A DNA stretch of 10,267 nt, from positions 1 to 10,267 of the forward strand of contig DXDC01000384.1 in NCBI GenBank assembly GCA_019115685.1. Direction: 5' to 3'. Below are positions 1-6,346 of the stretch, piece by piece. This DNA comes from Candidatus Agrococcus pullicola (GTDB lineage Bacteria; Actinomycetota; Actinomycetes; Actinomycetales; Microbacteriaceae). The position numbers and the translations under genes are program-made. The stretch's first letter is position 1, and each line of letters begins with the position of its first letter. Under the pieces are notes generated by a model. It was not told the origin of the DNA and ran no database searches. It worked only from the letters and a program-made list of their open reading frames with translations.

Positions 1-2
1 CC

Positions 3-83
3 GTCAACAAGGACATCGACAAGAAGAACCTCGAGGCCGCGAAACGGGCCGAGAAAGCGGACGGTGACGACAACGCTTCGTAA
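3..83 (+). CDS. C-terminal end of an unidentified protein (5' end outside window)
   Basis: Only the last 26 codons and a TAA stop are in the window. The frame is open to the left edge, and nearly every codon ends in G or C, as expected for a real gene in this genome. The visible tail is hydrophilic and lysine/aspartate rich (VNKDIDKKNLEAAKRAEKAD, then GDDNAS). It has no membrane segment and no recognisable motif. The stop lies 20 bases inside the next gene, so the two are probably co-transcribed and may be translationally coupled. The family cannot be named from this fragment. Confidence 0.65.
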   Translation, partial: VNKDIDKKNLEAAKRAEKADGDDNAS

Positions 84-624
84 GACCCTTGTGGCGGCGG
101 CATCCGTGCTGCTGCTGACGGGTTGCGGTGCACTCGCCGACGACACGGCCGGCAGCGTTCCAGATGGCTCGTATCTGGTCGCCAACGAACTCATCTTCGA
201 TCCTGTGCAGCACGATGTCGAGGACCAGTCCGTCTGCAACGGATTGCCCGGTGAAGAGGTGCTGGAGCGTTTCGACCGTGCCGATGCTGCCGAGCTGAAC
301 TTGGCGCCCGGTGAGGCACTCATGACATGCGGTCATGCAGACGGAGCCGGCTGGCGGCACATCGCCGACGGGCATACAGATGACTTCGGCGAGATCGCCG
401 AGTTGGTCGATTCCAGTTGGGAAGACGTCGCGTGGTTCGTGATCGATCGCGCGCTGGAGCGCCCATCGGATGTCGTGCTGTACCGGGAGGACATCGCGAA
501 CTTCATCGTGCTGCTCGAGTACGTCGGGGAGTCCGGTGACGTCGAACAGCAGTGGGAAATCGTCGTGGGAGTCGGGCTCACGAGCGACAAGATCATTACT
601 TCGTTTCCGAGAAATCCGCGGTAG
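64..624 (+). CDS. Secreted lipoprotein with a BECR-type RNase-toxin-like C-terminal half
   Basis: This 186-residue protein starts with a lipoprotein signal peptide: basic TTTLRK, a hydrophobic core, then the lipobox LLTGC with Cys21 as the lipidation site. It should therefore be anchored on the outer face of the membrane. GTG at 64 is the only start codon in this open frame within the window, and it overlaps the upstream gene by 20 bases. Cys58 and Cys89 could form a disulfide. The C-terminal half (about 95-186) carries a WRHI motif (97-100) followed by H104. Then comes a helical stretch with a WFVIDRALERPS core (124-135), an alternating strand pattern ending WEIVVGV, and IITSFP at 177-182. 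This HI-x3-H ... IIT-x-[FY]-P layout recalls BECR-fold (barnase/EndoU/colicin E5-D/RelE) nuclease toxins. The lipoprotein call is firm. The nuclease resemblance is inferred by eye, and catalytic activity is unproven. The downstream sulfurtransferase follows after 12 bases. Confidence 0.8.
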   Translation: MTTTLRKTLVAAASVLLLTGCGALADDTAGSVPDGSYLVANELIFDPVQHDVEDQSVCNGLPGEEVLERFDRADAAELNLAPGEALMTCGHADGAGWRHIADGHTDDFGEIAELVDSSWEDVAWFVIDRALERPSDVVLYREDIANFIVLLEYVGESGDVEQQWEIVVGVGLTSDKIITSFPRNPR

Positions 625-636
625 GAGGGGCCGACA

Positions 637-1458
637 ATGAAGCATCTGGTGAGCGTCGACTGGCTGGTGAAGCATCTCGATGATCCGAATCTCGTCGTGG
701 TGGATGCGAGCGTCATGGACGCGCGCGGGCAGGAACTCGGCATTCCCGGTGCTGTTCGCTTCGATATCGACGGGGCGTTTTCCCGCCGGGAGGACGGCAT
801 GCGGAGCATGCTCCCGCCCGGTCGTTTCGAACGCGAGTTGCGCAAGCTCGGCATCCGCCGCGGAGATCGGGTCGTCGCCTACGATGCGGACGGCATTTTC
901 TCCTCGGCTCGAGCCTGGTGGATGCTGCGGTCGGCAGACATCAAGGCGGCGGTGCTCGATGGCGGGCTTCCCGCTTGGCGCGAAGCCGGCGGATCACTCA
1001 CGCCGGTCGCCGACGACCTCGGCCGCGAGGGCGATGTCGAAGTGTGCTGGGAGGTGTCCCGCTTCCGGAACGCGAACTGGGTCGAGCGCAGAGTAGAGGC
1101 GGCGGACCCCGTGTTGGATGCGCGTTCTCCCGAGCGCTTCTCGGGCGACGAGGACGATCCGCGCCCGGGGGTCCGGGCCGGCCACATACCCGGCTCCCGG
1201 TCGATGCACTACGCCTCGTTGCAGGACGGCGGAAGAATGCTGCCCGTCGCAGAGCTGCGGGAGCGCATCCAGGCTCACGTCGACGAACCGGAGCAGCCGC
1301 TCACCGCATCCTGTGGCTCGGGTGTCACCGCCTGCGTCATTGCGCTCGCGGCAACACTCGCGGGGCATAAGCATGTGTCCGTGTACGACGGTTCGTGGGC
1401 CGAGTGGGGAGCTGAGCGGTCGGGTCGTCCCGTCGCGAAGGGTGATTCCGATAGCTGA
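637..1458 (+). CDS. Two-domain rhodanese-family sulfurtransferase
   Basis: This 273-residue protein is made of two rhodanese domains and is a cytoplasmic sulfur-transfer enzyme. It would move sulfane sulfur from thiosulfate or 3-mercaptopyruvate to an acceptor through a persulfide on the active-site cysteine. The N-terminal domain (about 5-125) is the usual inactive one: its loop region reads YDADGIFSSARAWWML (82-97) with no cysteine. The C-terminal domain (about 150-265) contains ARSPERFSG, the GHIPGS motif, and the catalytic loop CGSGVTA with Cys226. A CG[SA]GVT loop is characteristic of SseA-type mercaptopyruvate sulfurtransferases, in contrast to the CRxGx[RT] loop of thiosulfate-preferring rhodaneses, so mercaptopyruvate is the more likely donor. 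The ATG at 637 is preceded by a strong ribosome site (GGAGGGG at about 626-632). The length of about 270-280 residues is normal for the family. It lies 12 bases after the lipoprotein gene, so the two may share a transcript. Confidence 0.93.
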   Translation: MKHLVSVDWLVKHLDDPNLVVVDASVMDARGQELGIPGAVRFDIDGAFSRREDGMRSMLPPGRFERELRKLGIRRGDRVVAYDADGIFSSARAWWMLRSADIKAAVLDGGLPAWREAGGSLTPVADDLGREGDVEVCWEVSRFRNANWVERRVEAADPVLDARSPERFSGDEDDPRPGVRAGHIPGSRSMHYASLQDGGRMLPVAELRERIQAHVDEPEQPLTASCGSGVTACVIALAATLAGHKHVSVYDGSWAEWGAERSGRPVAKGDSDS

Positions 1459-1491
1459 CGCGGTCTGTCGGATTTTCGTCTTACGGTCGGG

Positions 1492-1520
1492 TCGACAGTC
1501 GCAGCGCATTCGCCTACAGT
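1492..1520 (+). promoter_or_regulatory. Candidate sigma-A promoter of the siderophore import operon
   Basis: TCGACA at 1492-1497 matches the -35 consensus TTGACA at 5 of 6 positions. TACAGT at 1515-1520 matches the -10 consensus TATAAT at 4 of 6, and the spacer is exactly 17 bases. Transcription would start near 1527, directly in front of the iron box at 1529-1547, leaving a leader of about 65 bases before the lipoprotein start at 1594. This is a motif prediction only. Confidence 0.45.
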
Positions 1521-1528
1521 TGATCTAG

Positions 1529-1547
1529 TTAGGTAAGCCTTACCTTA
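1529..1547 (+). promoter_or_regulatory. DtxR/IdeR-type iron-responsive operator
   Basis: The 19-base sequence TTAGGTAAGCCTTACCTTA is an inverted repeat around a central C, with one mismatched pair. It closely follows the DtxR/IdeR consensus (TWAGGTWAGSCTWACCTWA). It lies 47 bases before the start of the siderophore-binding lipoprotein gene, at the predicted transcription start. Iron-loaded DtxR/IdeR would be expected to bind here and silence the operon, with derepression under iron starvation. Confidence 0.85.
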
Positions 1548-1593
1548 AACCCGATCAGCTTCGGGTCCCCCGCACGAGGAGAACACAACAGAG

Positions 1594-2604
1594 ATGGCCA
1601 CACTGAAACGCCGAGGCATGACGGCTCTGGCAGGGATCGCGGTTATGGCAGTAGCCGTGACCGGATGCTCGACGAATGACGACGCTCCCGCAGAGGATCA
1701 GCAGGACGACAGTTCCAGTGAAGCGAGCGTCGAGTATCCGATTACGGTTACCGACATGGCCGGCAACGAAGTCACGATCGAGAGCGCTGACAGCGTCGTC
1801 GTCACCGACAACCGCGTGTTCCAGATCGTCGCCGACTGGGGAGTTCAGCCGACCGCGGCACCGCGATCGCTCATGACGGAGAACAACCCCATGGAATCGG
1901 ACGAGTCGATTCTCGACATCGGCACGCACGGCGAGCCCGACTTCGAGCAGGTTGTAGCCGCTGATCCGGATCTCGTTCTCAATGGCTACCGCTTCACCGA
2001 CCACGCGGATGATATGCAGAATGCCGCACCCGATGCGGCATTCGTCGACATGAACGTTCCCGAAGACGACGAGATCAGCACTGACGAATACCTGATTCGG
2101 AGTGTGACGCTGCTCGGCGAGATCTTCGGCAAGGAGGACGAAGCGGAGGCACTTGTCGACGACTTCCATGCGGCCGTCGATGAAGCCAGGAATGCTTATG
2201 ATCCCGAGACGACCGTCATGGGTCTGATCACGAGCGGCAACGAGATCCGCTATTCGTCGCCGACCGATGGCCGTGGAGCCAGTATCTTCTTCGACCTGCT
2301 CGAGCTCACACCAGCGCTTGATGCCGAAGGTTCGAGCTTCGATCAGGGAGACGACATCTCGATCGAAGCGATCGCGGAGGCCGAGGCGGACTTCTTCCTC
2401 GTGCTCGACCGCGAGGCAGCGTTCGATGACGGTGAGGCGACGCCGGCGTTCGAGCTCATCACGACTTCGCCGTCGCTGACGAATGTTCCGGCCGTGCAGG
2501 ACGAGGCCATCTACGTTATGCCCGCCGATTACTACCGGACGGAGGACATCATCGCGTACACGACTGTGCTGGAGGAGCTCGCCGCAGCATTCGGCGATCA
2601 GTAA
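1594..2604 (+). CDS. Iron-siderophore ABC transporter substrate-binding lipoprotein (YclQ/FatB/CeuE-like)
   Basis: This 336-residue extracytoplasmic solute-binding protein should capture a ferric siderophore at the cell surface and hand it to the permease pair encoded next. The N-terminus has basic KRR, a hydrophobic core and the lipobox AVTGC (Cys25), followed by an acidic, flexible linker (about 27-46). The body (about 48-332) is a helical-backbone binding protein of the FecB/TroA class. It opens with the typical ITVTDMAGNEVTI strand pair and has the recurring VVAADPDLVLNGY segment near the first lobe boundary. It ends with an AIYVMPADYY strand and a C-terminal helix. Length is typical. ATG at 1594 is preceded by AGGAGAA (1577-1583, 10-base spacing). 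It is the first gene of the operon, directly under the DtxR-type box. The exact siderophore cannot be read from sequence. Catecholate or mixed catecholate types such as petrobactin are suggested by the permeases and ATPase. Confidence 0.93.
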   Translation: MATLKRRGMTALAGIAVMAVAVTGCSTNDDAPAEDQQDDSSSEASVEYPITVTDMAGNEVTIESADSVVVTDNRVFQIVADWGVQPTAAPRSLMTENNPMESDESILDIGTHGEPDFEQVVAADPDLVLNGYRFTDHADDMQNAAPDAAFVDMNVPEDDEISTDEYLIRSVTLLGEIFGKEDEAEALVDDFHAAVDEARNAYDPETTVMGLITSGNEIRYSSPTDGRGASIFFDLLELTPALDAEGSSFDQGDDISIEAIAEAEADFFLVLDREAAFDDGEATPAFELITTSPSLTNVPAVQDEAIYVMPADYYRTEDIIAYTTVLEELAAAFGDQ

Positions 2605-2621
2605 CGCAGTGGCGAACTAGA

Positions 2622-2660
2622 CGTTGCCGCCGCGACCTCGACCGGGTCGCGGCGGTGACG
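2622..2660 (+). repeat. Strong intercistronic hairpin between binding protein and first permease
   Basis: Eleven perfect GC-rich pairs (2627-2637 with 2645-2655) enclose a 7-base loop. In RNA the stem extends to 16 pairs (2622-2637 with 2645-2660) by including two G-U wobbles. There is no T-run after it, so it is not a standard intrinsic terminator. It lies 18 bases after the binding-protein stop and 25 before the permease start. The likely role, by analogy with other binding-protein-dependent transport operons, is to protect the upstream mRNA or cause partial termination. Either would give more binding protein than permease. Confidence 0.7.
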
Positions 2661-2685
2661 CACGTTCAGGCTCACGAGGAAATCC

Positions 2686-3720
2686 ATGGCATCACCGACA
2701 CCGCCCCGGCGCGTGACCAACATCGACGCGCTACGGCATCGGCGACCGGAAAAACCAACGTCCCCAGTACGTAAGGCGTGGCCATTGACGGTAGGCATCG
2801 TGCTCACGCTCGGCCTGTTGGCGGTGTCCGTATTCACGGGCGTTGCGGATATCACCGATACGGTCGGCCGCGGGCACGAATTCACCTGGATCACGCGGAT
2901 TCCGCGCACATCCGCCCTCGTGCTCGCCGGAGCCAGTATGGCGATGGCCGGCCTCATCATGCAGCTGATGACGCAGAATCGCTTCGTCGAGCCGACGACG
3001 GTTGGAACAACGGAGTGGGCGGGCCTCGGGTTGCTGCTCACCTACATCGTGCTGCCGGCCCCCGACATCTTCACCCGCATGGTCGTCGCGATCGTCTTCG
3101 CGTTCGTCGGCACACTCATCTTCTTCGCCTTCCTGCGCAGGGTCACGCTGAAGTCTTCCCTGATCGTGCCGATCGTCGGCATCATGTTCGGCGCCGTGAT
3201 CAGCGCGATCTCGACCTTCATCGCCCTGCAGTTCGACCTGCTGCAGACGCTCGGCAGCTGGTTCGCCGGCCGTTTCACGGGTGTTGAAGTCGGCAGGTAC
3301 GAGCCGCTCTGGATCGTCCTGGTCGTCGCCGTGATCGTCGTCGTGATCGCGGATCGGTTCACCGTCGCGGGGCTCGGCAAGGAGGTAGCGACGAACGTCG
3401 GGCTGAACTACGAGCGCATAGTGCTGCTCGGCGTCGGTCTCGTCGCGATTGTCACGGGCGTTGTGACGGTGGTGATCGGAGCACTGCCGTTCCTCGGGCT
3501 GATCGTGCCGAACATCGTATCGCTCGTGCGGGGAGACAACCTGCGCACGAACATCCCGTGGGTGTTCCTCACGGGAATCTGGGTCGTCACGGTCTGCGAT
3601 CTCATCGGGCGGGTTGTCATCATGCCGTTCGAGGTGCCCGTATCGCTCGTGCTCGGCGCGGTCGGCGCAGCGGTCTTCATCTTCCTGCTGCTGCGCACGA
3701 GGAGGTCGGATGTCCGCTAG
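2686..3720 (+). CDS. Siderophore ABC transporter permease, FecCD family (YclN/FatD-like)
   Basis: This 344-residue integral membrane protein forms one half of the siderophore channel. A basic cytoplasmic N-terminal extension of about 30 residues is followed by about nine or ten hydrophobic segments. Family landmarks include ITRIPRTSALVLAGASMAMA with GLIMQ in the second segment region, and NRFVEPTTVGTTEWAGLG. Later come the coupling-loop region GLGKEVATNVGLNYERI, the LPFLGLIVPNIVSLVRGDNL block and CDLIGRVVIMPFEVPVSL near the end. These blocks align by eye with Bacillus YclN, the petrobactin permease, more than with BtuC or FhuB. ATG at 2686 follows GAGGA at 2676-2680 with 5-base spacing. The last codons overlap the next permease gene by 11 bases, indicating coupled translation and a 1:1 partner. 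Confidence 0.93.
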   Translation: MASPTPPRRVTNIDALRHRRPEKPTSPVRKAWPLTVGIVLTLGLLAVSVFTGVADITDTVGRGHEFTWITRIPRTSALVLAGASMAMAGLIMQLMTQNRFVEPTTVGTTEWAGLGLLLTYIVLPAPDIFTRMVVAIVFAFVGTLIFFAFLRRVTLKSSLIVPIVGIMFGAVISAISTFIALQFDLLQTLGSWFAGRFTGVEVGRYEPLWIVLVVAVIVVVIADRFTVAGLGKEVATNVGLNYERIVLLGVGLVAIVTGVVTVVIGALPFLGLIVPNIVSLVRGDNLRTNIPWVFLTGIWVVTVCDLIGRVVIMPFEVPVSLVLGAVGAAVFIFLLLRTRRSDVR

Positions 3721-4735
3721 CGACACCGTCGAAGAACGGAGCGTCGGTCCGTTCACGAGTAATACGCACAGGGTTCGCTACTACGCGGTGCTCGTGTCGC
3801 TCGTGCTCGCCGCGATCGCGGTCACGTTGCTCGTGATGTCGTGGAACAACCAGTTCGAACTCTTCAGCGAACGCTGGTGGCGGGTATCGAAGATGCGCTT
3901 GACGTCGATTATCGTGATGGCGCTGGTCACCTTCTGTCAGGCGCTCGCGACCGTCACTTTCCAGACCGTCACGAACAACCGCATCCTGACGCCTTCGATC
4001 ATGGGCTTCGAGTCGCTCTATGTGCTGGTGCAAACAGCGATCGTGTACTTCTTCGGCGCCTCCGGCCTCGTGCACTTCGGCGAGTTCGGTCAGTTCCTGC
4101 TGCAGGTGACGATGATGGTGCTGTTCGCCGTGCTGCTCTATTCGTGGTTGCTGTCGGGCCGACTCGGCAATCTGCACGTCATGCTGTTGGTCGGCATCGT
4201 CATCGGTACCGGGTTGGGGGCGCTCTCGACCTTCATGCAACGGATGCTCAACCCTAACGAGTTCGACATCCTGCGAGCGCGGCTGTTCGGCAATGTCGGC
4301 AACGCGGAAACCGACTTCCTGTGGTTCGTCATCCCGGTGTGCGCGGTGACCGGGGTGACGATCTGGCTGCTGGCCCGTCGCCTCAACGTCATCGCCCTCG
4401 GGGCGGACATCGCCACGAACCTGGGTATGCAGCACAAGCGGCAACTCATGCTCATGCTGACGCTGGTGGCGATTCTGATGGCCATGAGCACATCCCTTGT
4501 CGGCCCCATGACCTTCTTGGGCTTTTTGATCGCAACGCTCGCTTATTCCGTGACGGACACATACGATCACCGTCGAATTTTGCCGGTCGCCTGGTTGCTC
4601 GGTTATGTCATTCTGTCGGGAGCGTATTTTCTGCTTCGCCACGTACTGACCGCGGTCGATGCGGTAACCATCATCGTCGAACTCATCGGGGGGCTCGTCT
4701 TCCTGATCGTCATCTTGAGAAAGGGCCGCTTGTGA
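3710..4735 (+). CDS. Siderophore ABC transporter permease, FecCD family (YclO/FatC-like)
   Basis: This 341-residue second permease subunit pairs with the product of 2686-3720. ATG at 3710 is chosen because AGGAGG lies at 3699-3704. The open frame continues upstream to 3614, but that part is an arginine/serine/cysteine-rich shadow of the previous gene. The N-terminal 20 residues are cytoplasmic, and about nine hydrophobic segments follow. Landmarks are VTFQTVTNNRILTPSIMGFE and SLYVLVQTAIVYFFG, typical of YclO/FatC, a cytoplasmic coupling region ALGADIATNLGMQHKR, and the LVGPMTFLGFLIATLA block. The stop overlaps the GTG start of the ATPase gene by 4 bases (GTGA). Together with the neighbouring genes it completes a four-component importer. 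Confidence 0.93.
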   Translation: MSASDTVEERSVGPFTSNTHRVRYYAVLVSLVLAAIAVTLLVMSWNNQFELFSERWWRVSKMRLTSIIVMALVTFCQALATVTFQTVTNNRILTPSIMGFESLYVLVQTAIVYFFGASGLVHFGEFGQFLLQVTMMVLFAVLLYSWLLSGRLGNLHVMLLVGIVIGTGLGALSTFMQRMLNPNEFDILRARLFGNVGNAETDFLWFVIPVCAVTGVTIWLLARRLNVIALGADIATNLGMQHKRQLMLMLTLVAILMAMSTSLVGPMTFLGFLIATLAYSVTDTYDHRRILPVAWLLGYVILSGAYFLLRHVLTAVDAVTIIVELIGGLVFLIVILRKGRL

Positions 4736-5493
4736 TCCGACTGACCAACGTCGTGAAGCGATACAGCAATGATGTCGAGATCGGTCCGGTCTCCATCGAG
4801 CTGCCCGCCGGGGGTGTCATCGCCCTCGTCGGGCCCAACGGTGCCGGAAAATCGACGATGCTGACGATGATGGGGCGACTGGTTGCTCCCGATGAGGGAA
4901 CCGTCGAGGTCGGCGGACTGGATGTGCATTCGACACCGTCGAAGCGGGTTGCGAAAACCGTGTCGATTCTGCGGCAGGAGAACCACTTCGTGACGCGGCT
5001 GACAGTACGACAGCTGGTCGGATTCGGGCGCTACCCGTACAGCGGCGGACGCCTGACGCAGCACGATGAGGACAAGATCTCCGAGGCGATCGACTTCCTG
5101 AATCTGACCGCCCTCGAACAACGATTCCTCGACCAACTCTCCGGTGGCCAACGGCAGCGCGCTTACGTGGCGATGGTACTCGCGCAGGACACCGAGTACC
5201 TGCTGCTGGACGAACCGCTGAACAACCTGGATGCGCAGCATTCGGTGCAGATGATGCAGCAGCTTCGCAGGGCCGCTGACGAGCTGGGTCGCACGATCGT
5301 GATCGTGCTGCACGACATCAACTTCGCATCCGCCTACAGCGACTACATCATCGCAATGGAGGACGGCAAAGTGGCGGTGCACGGCGACCCGGATCAGATC
5401 ATCTGCGATGACGTGCTCACACGGGTGTTCCGCACCCCCGTGACCGTGGTCGAGGGACCAATGGGCAAGTTCGCAGCGTATCACCGCTCCTGA
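4732..5493 (+). CDS. Siderophore ABC transporter ATP-binding protein (YclP/FatE/CeuD-like)
   Basis: This 253-residue cytoplasmic ATPase powers the importer. It starts at GTG 4732, overlapping the permease stop in a GTGA arrangement; longer versions of the frame upstream are shadow sequence. Visible motifs are Walker A GPNGAGKST (34-42), the signature LSGGQ (136-140), Walker B LLLDE (157-161) followed by the D-loop NNLD, and the switch histidine in LHDINFAS (His194). The Q-loop region reads SILRQENHFVTRLTVRQLV. The segments GFGRYPYSGGRLT, LAQDTEYLLLDEPLNNLD and HDINFASAYSDYIIA match Bacillus YclP closely by eye, supporting petrobactin-type specificity for the system. Length is normal. It is the last gene of the iron operon and converges with the toxin module. 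No clear terminator with a T-run follows. Confidence 0.95.
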   Translation: MIRLTNVVKRYSNDVEIGPVSIELPAGGVIALVGPNGAGKSTMLTMMGRLVAPDEGTVEVGGLDVHSTPSKRVAKTVSILRQENHFVTRLTVRQLVGFGRYPYSGGRLTQHDEDKISEAIDFLNLTALEQRFLDQLSGGQRQRAYVAMVLAQDTEYLLLDEPLNNLDAQHSVQMMQQLRRAADELGRTIVIVLHDINFASAYSDYIIAMEDGKVAVHGDPDQIICDDVLTRVFRTPVTVVEGPMGKFAAYHRS

Positions 5494-5507
5494 TGCGAGG
5501 TCGCAGG

Positions 5508-5699
5508 CTACAGGCCCGGGACCTCCGCTAGCGCCGTCACCATGGAGAGTGCGCCGTCTGCGGAGCGAATGGGCGCGCCAAGGTGCTCAGGGATATCTTC
5601 TCGACTCGAGGTGGTCAGCGGTAGCCCGTCGATGAGCTGGTCCGGAGCGGGGTACGGCGTCGTCAGGGATGCAATCGCCAGACGACTTCGCCACTTTCG
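5508..5699 (-). pseudogene. Possible decayed gene end or frameshifted tail downstream of the second immunity gene
   Basis: On the minus strand a stop-free frame runs from just after a TGA (5702-5700) to a TAG (5510-5508). It has no convincing start codon. Over its leftmost 50 codons the third positions are mostly G or C, and the product looks protein-like (PYPAPDQLIDGLPLTTSSRE, later ALAEVPGL). It overlaps the end of the 5663-6298 gene in another frame. It could be a remnant C-terminus left after recombination in the immunity region. It could also be the original tail of that gene, separated by a one-base frameshift. No family recognised; support is codon composition only. Confidence 0.3.
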
Positions 5700-6298
5700 T
5701 CATCGGACAACTTGGTGACGCCGTCTGTGCCCAGGTTGGCGGTATACCCCGGTTGCAAGATAAGCGCAGGACCCAGGGAAGGTATGAGCTGAACGCCGCG
5801 CCACAGGGGTAAAGACTCGTATGTTCGTAAATCTCTAGTTTCGTCCGAGTATCGGTGAACGCATCGCACCAGCGTCGTGTCCTCCGGATCCTCAACCCAG
5901 GTCAACAGCAAGTCTGCAGTGTCGTCAACACCGGGCGTTGTGAGAATGGTGTCCTGGAAGTCGATCTCAACCGCCTGCAGGCCCGTCGATCGCGCGAACT
6001 CCGCCTGTTTTCTGATCAATCGCAGTGGTGTAGTGAGATCTTCGATAGGACCGGTCAGTGGAAAAGAATCGTAGTCCGGTGCTTCAACGACCAGCGATTT
6101 CCCCCTGGCCGTGACGAAATAGGGCCCCCATCCATACCAGAACGAATAGCCATCCCCCAAGTTATCCGAATCCTTTTCCAGCAGATCGAAGATGTCTTCA
6201 ACCGATGCGATGACCTCCCGATGTGCAGTGGCAGTAAGCGTAAGGGATCCAATTCTGCGGGATACGTTCGCCAACTCGTTCCGATCCATCTGTCGCAT
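5663..6298 (-). CDS. Hypothetical protein, candidate second immunity protein of the toxin module
   Basis: This soluble 211-residue acidic protein has no signal peptide or membrane segment, as expected for a cytosolic immunity protein. I do not recognise the family. The most distinctive block is aromatic and looks conserved in style: YSFWYGWGPYFV (51-62), then VVEAPDYDSFP (70-80) and IEDLTTPLRLIRKQ (85-98). The C-terminal part (about 145-211) is strand-rich and ends VVWRLHP. ATG at 6298 is preferred over the in-frame ATG at 6289 because GAGG (6310-6307) is 8 bases upstream of it. The gene follows the DUF4303-like gene after 48 bases containing a hairpin. Its codons are more AT-tolerant than those of purB or the transporter genes, suggesting acquisition. 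The immunity role is inferred from position downstream of a nuclease toxin. Confidence 0.7.
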   Translation of the reverse strand: MRQMDRNELANVSRRIGSLTLTATAHREVIASVEDIFDLLEKDSDNLGDGYSFWYGWGPYFVTARGKSLVVEAPDYDSFPLTGPIEDLTTPLRLIRKQAEFARSTGLQAVEIDFQDTILTTPGVDDTADLLLTWVEDPEDTTLVRCVHRYSDETRDLRTYESLPLWRGVQLIPSLGPALILQPGYTANLGTDGVTKLSDDESGEVVWRLHP

Positions 6299-6319
6299 TC
6301 TTTACGCCTCAGTCGACTG

Positions 6320-6340
6320 GACCCCGTGGGAAACGGGGTC
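6320..6340 (-). repeat. Hairpin between the two immunity-type genes
   Basis: A perfect 8-base inverted repeat (GACCCCGT at 6320-6327, ACGGGGTC at 6333-6340) encloses a 5-base loop. It begins 6 bases after the TAA of the preceding gene, next to an AAAATTTT palindrome (6341-6348). On the minus transcript the T-run lies before the stem, not after it, so this is not a textbook terminator in that direction. On the plus strand the stem is followed by AAAATTTT, so it could weakly block readthrough from the convergent side. A role in mRNA processing or uneven expression of the two downstream genes is possible. Confidence 0.6.
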
Positions 6341-6346
6341 AAAATT

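Noticed and set aside
1459..1491. Terminator or small gene between the sulfurtransferase and the iron operon
   Set aside because: Only a 6-base inverted repeat (CTGTCG/CGACAG) with a loop of over 20 bases is present, and there is no coding-like small frame.
3614..3709. Upstream start for the second permease, and likewise a long frame before the ATPase from 4321
   Set aside because: Both extensions are arginine/serine- or histidine-rich translations of the preceding gene in another frame. Clear starts at 3710 (AGGAGG) and 4732 (GTGA) fit the families.
5495..5528. Inverted repeat (GAGGTC...GACCTC) just after the ATPase gene as a bidirectional terminator
   Set aside because: Only 6 pairs with a large 17-base loop and no T-run on either strand, which is too weak to annotate.
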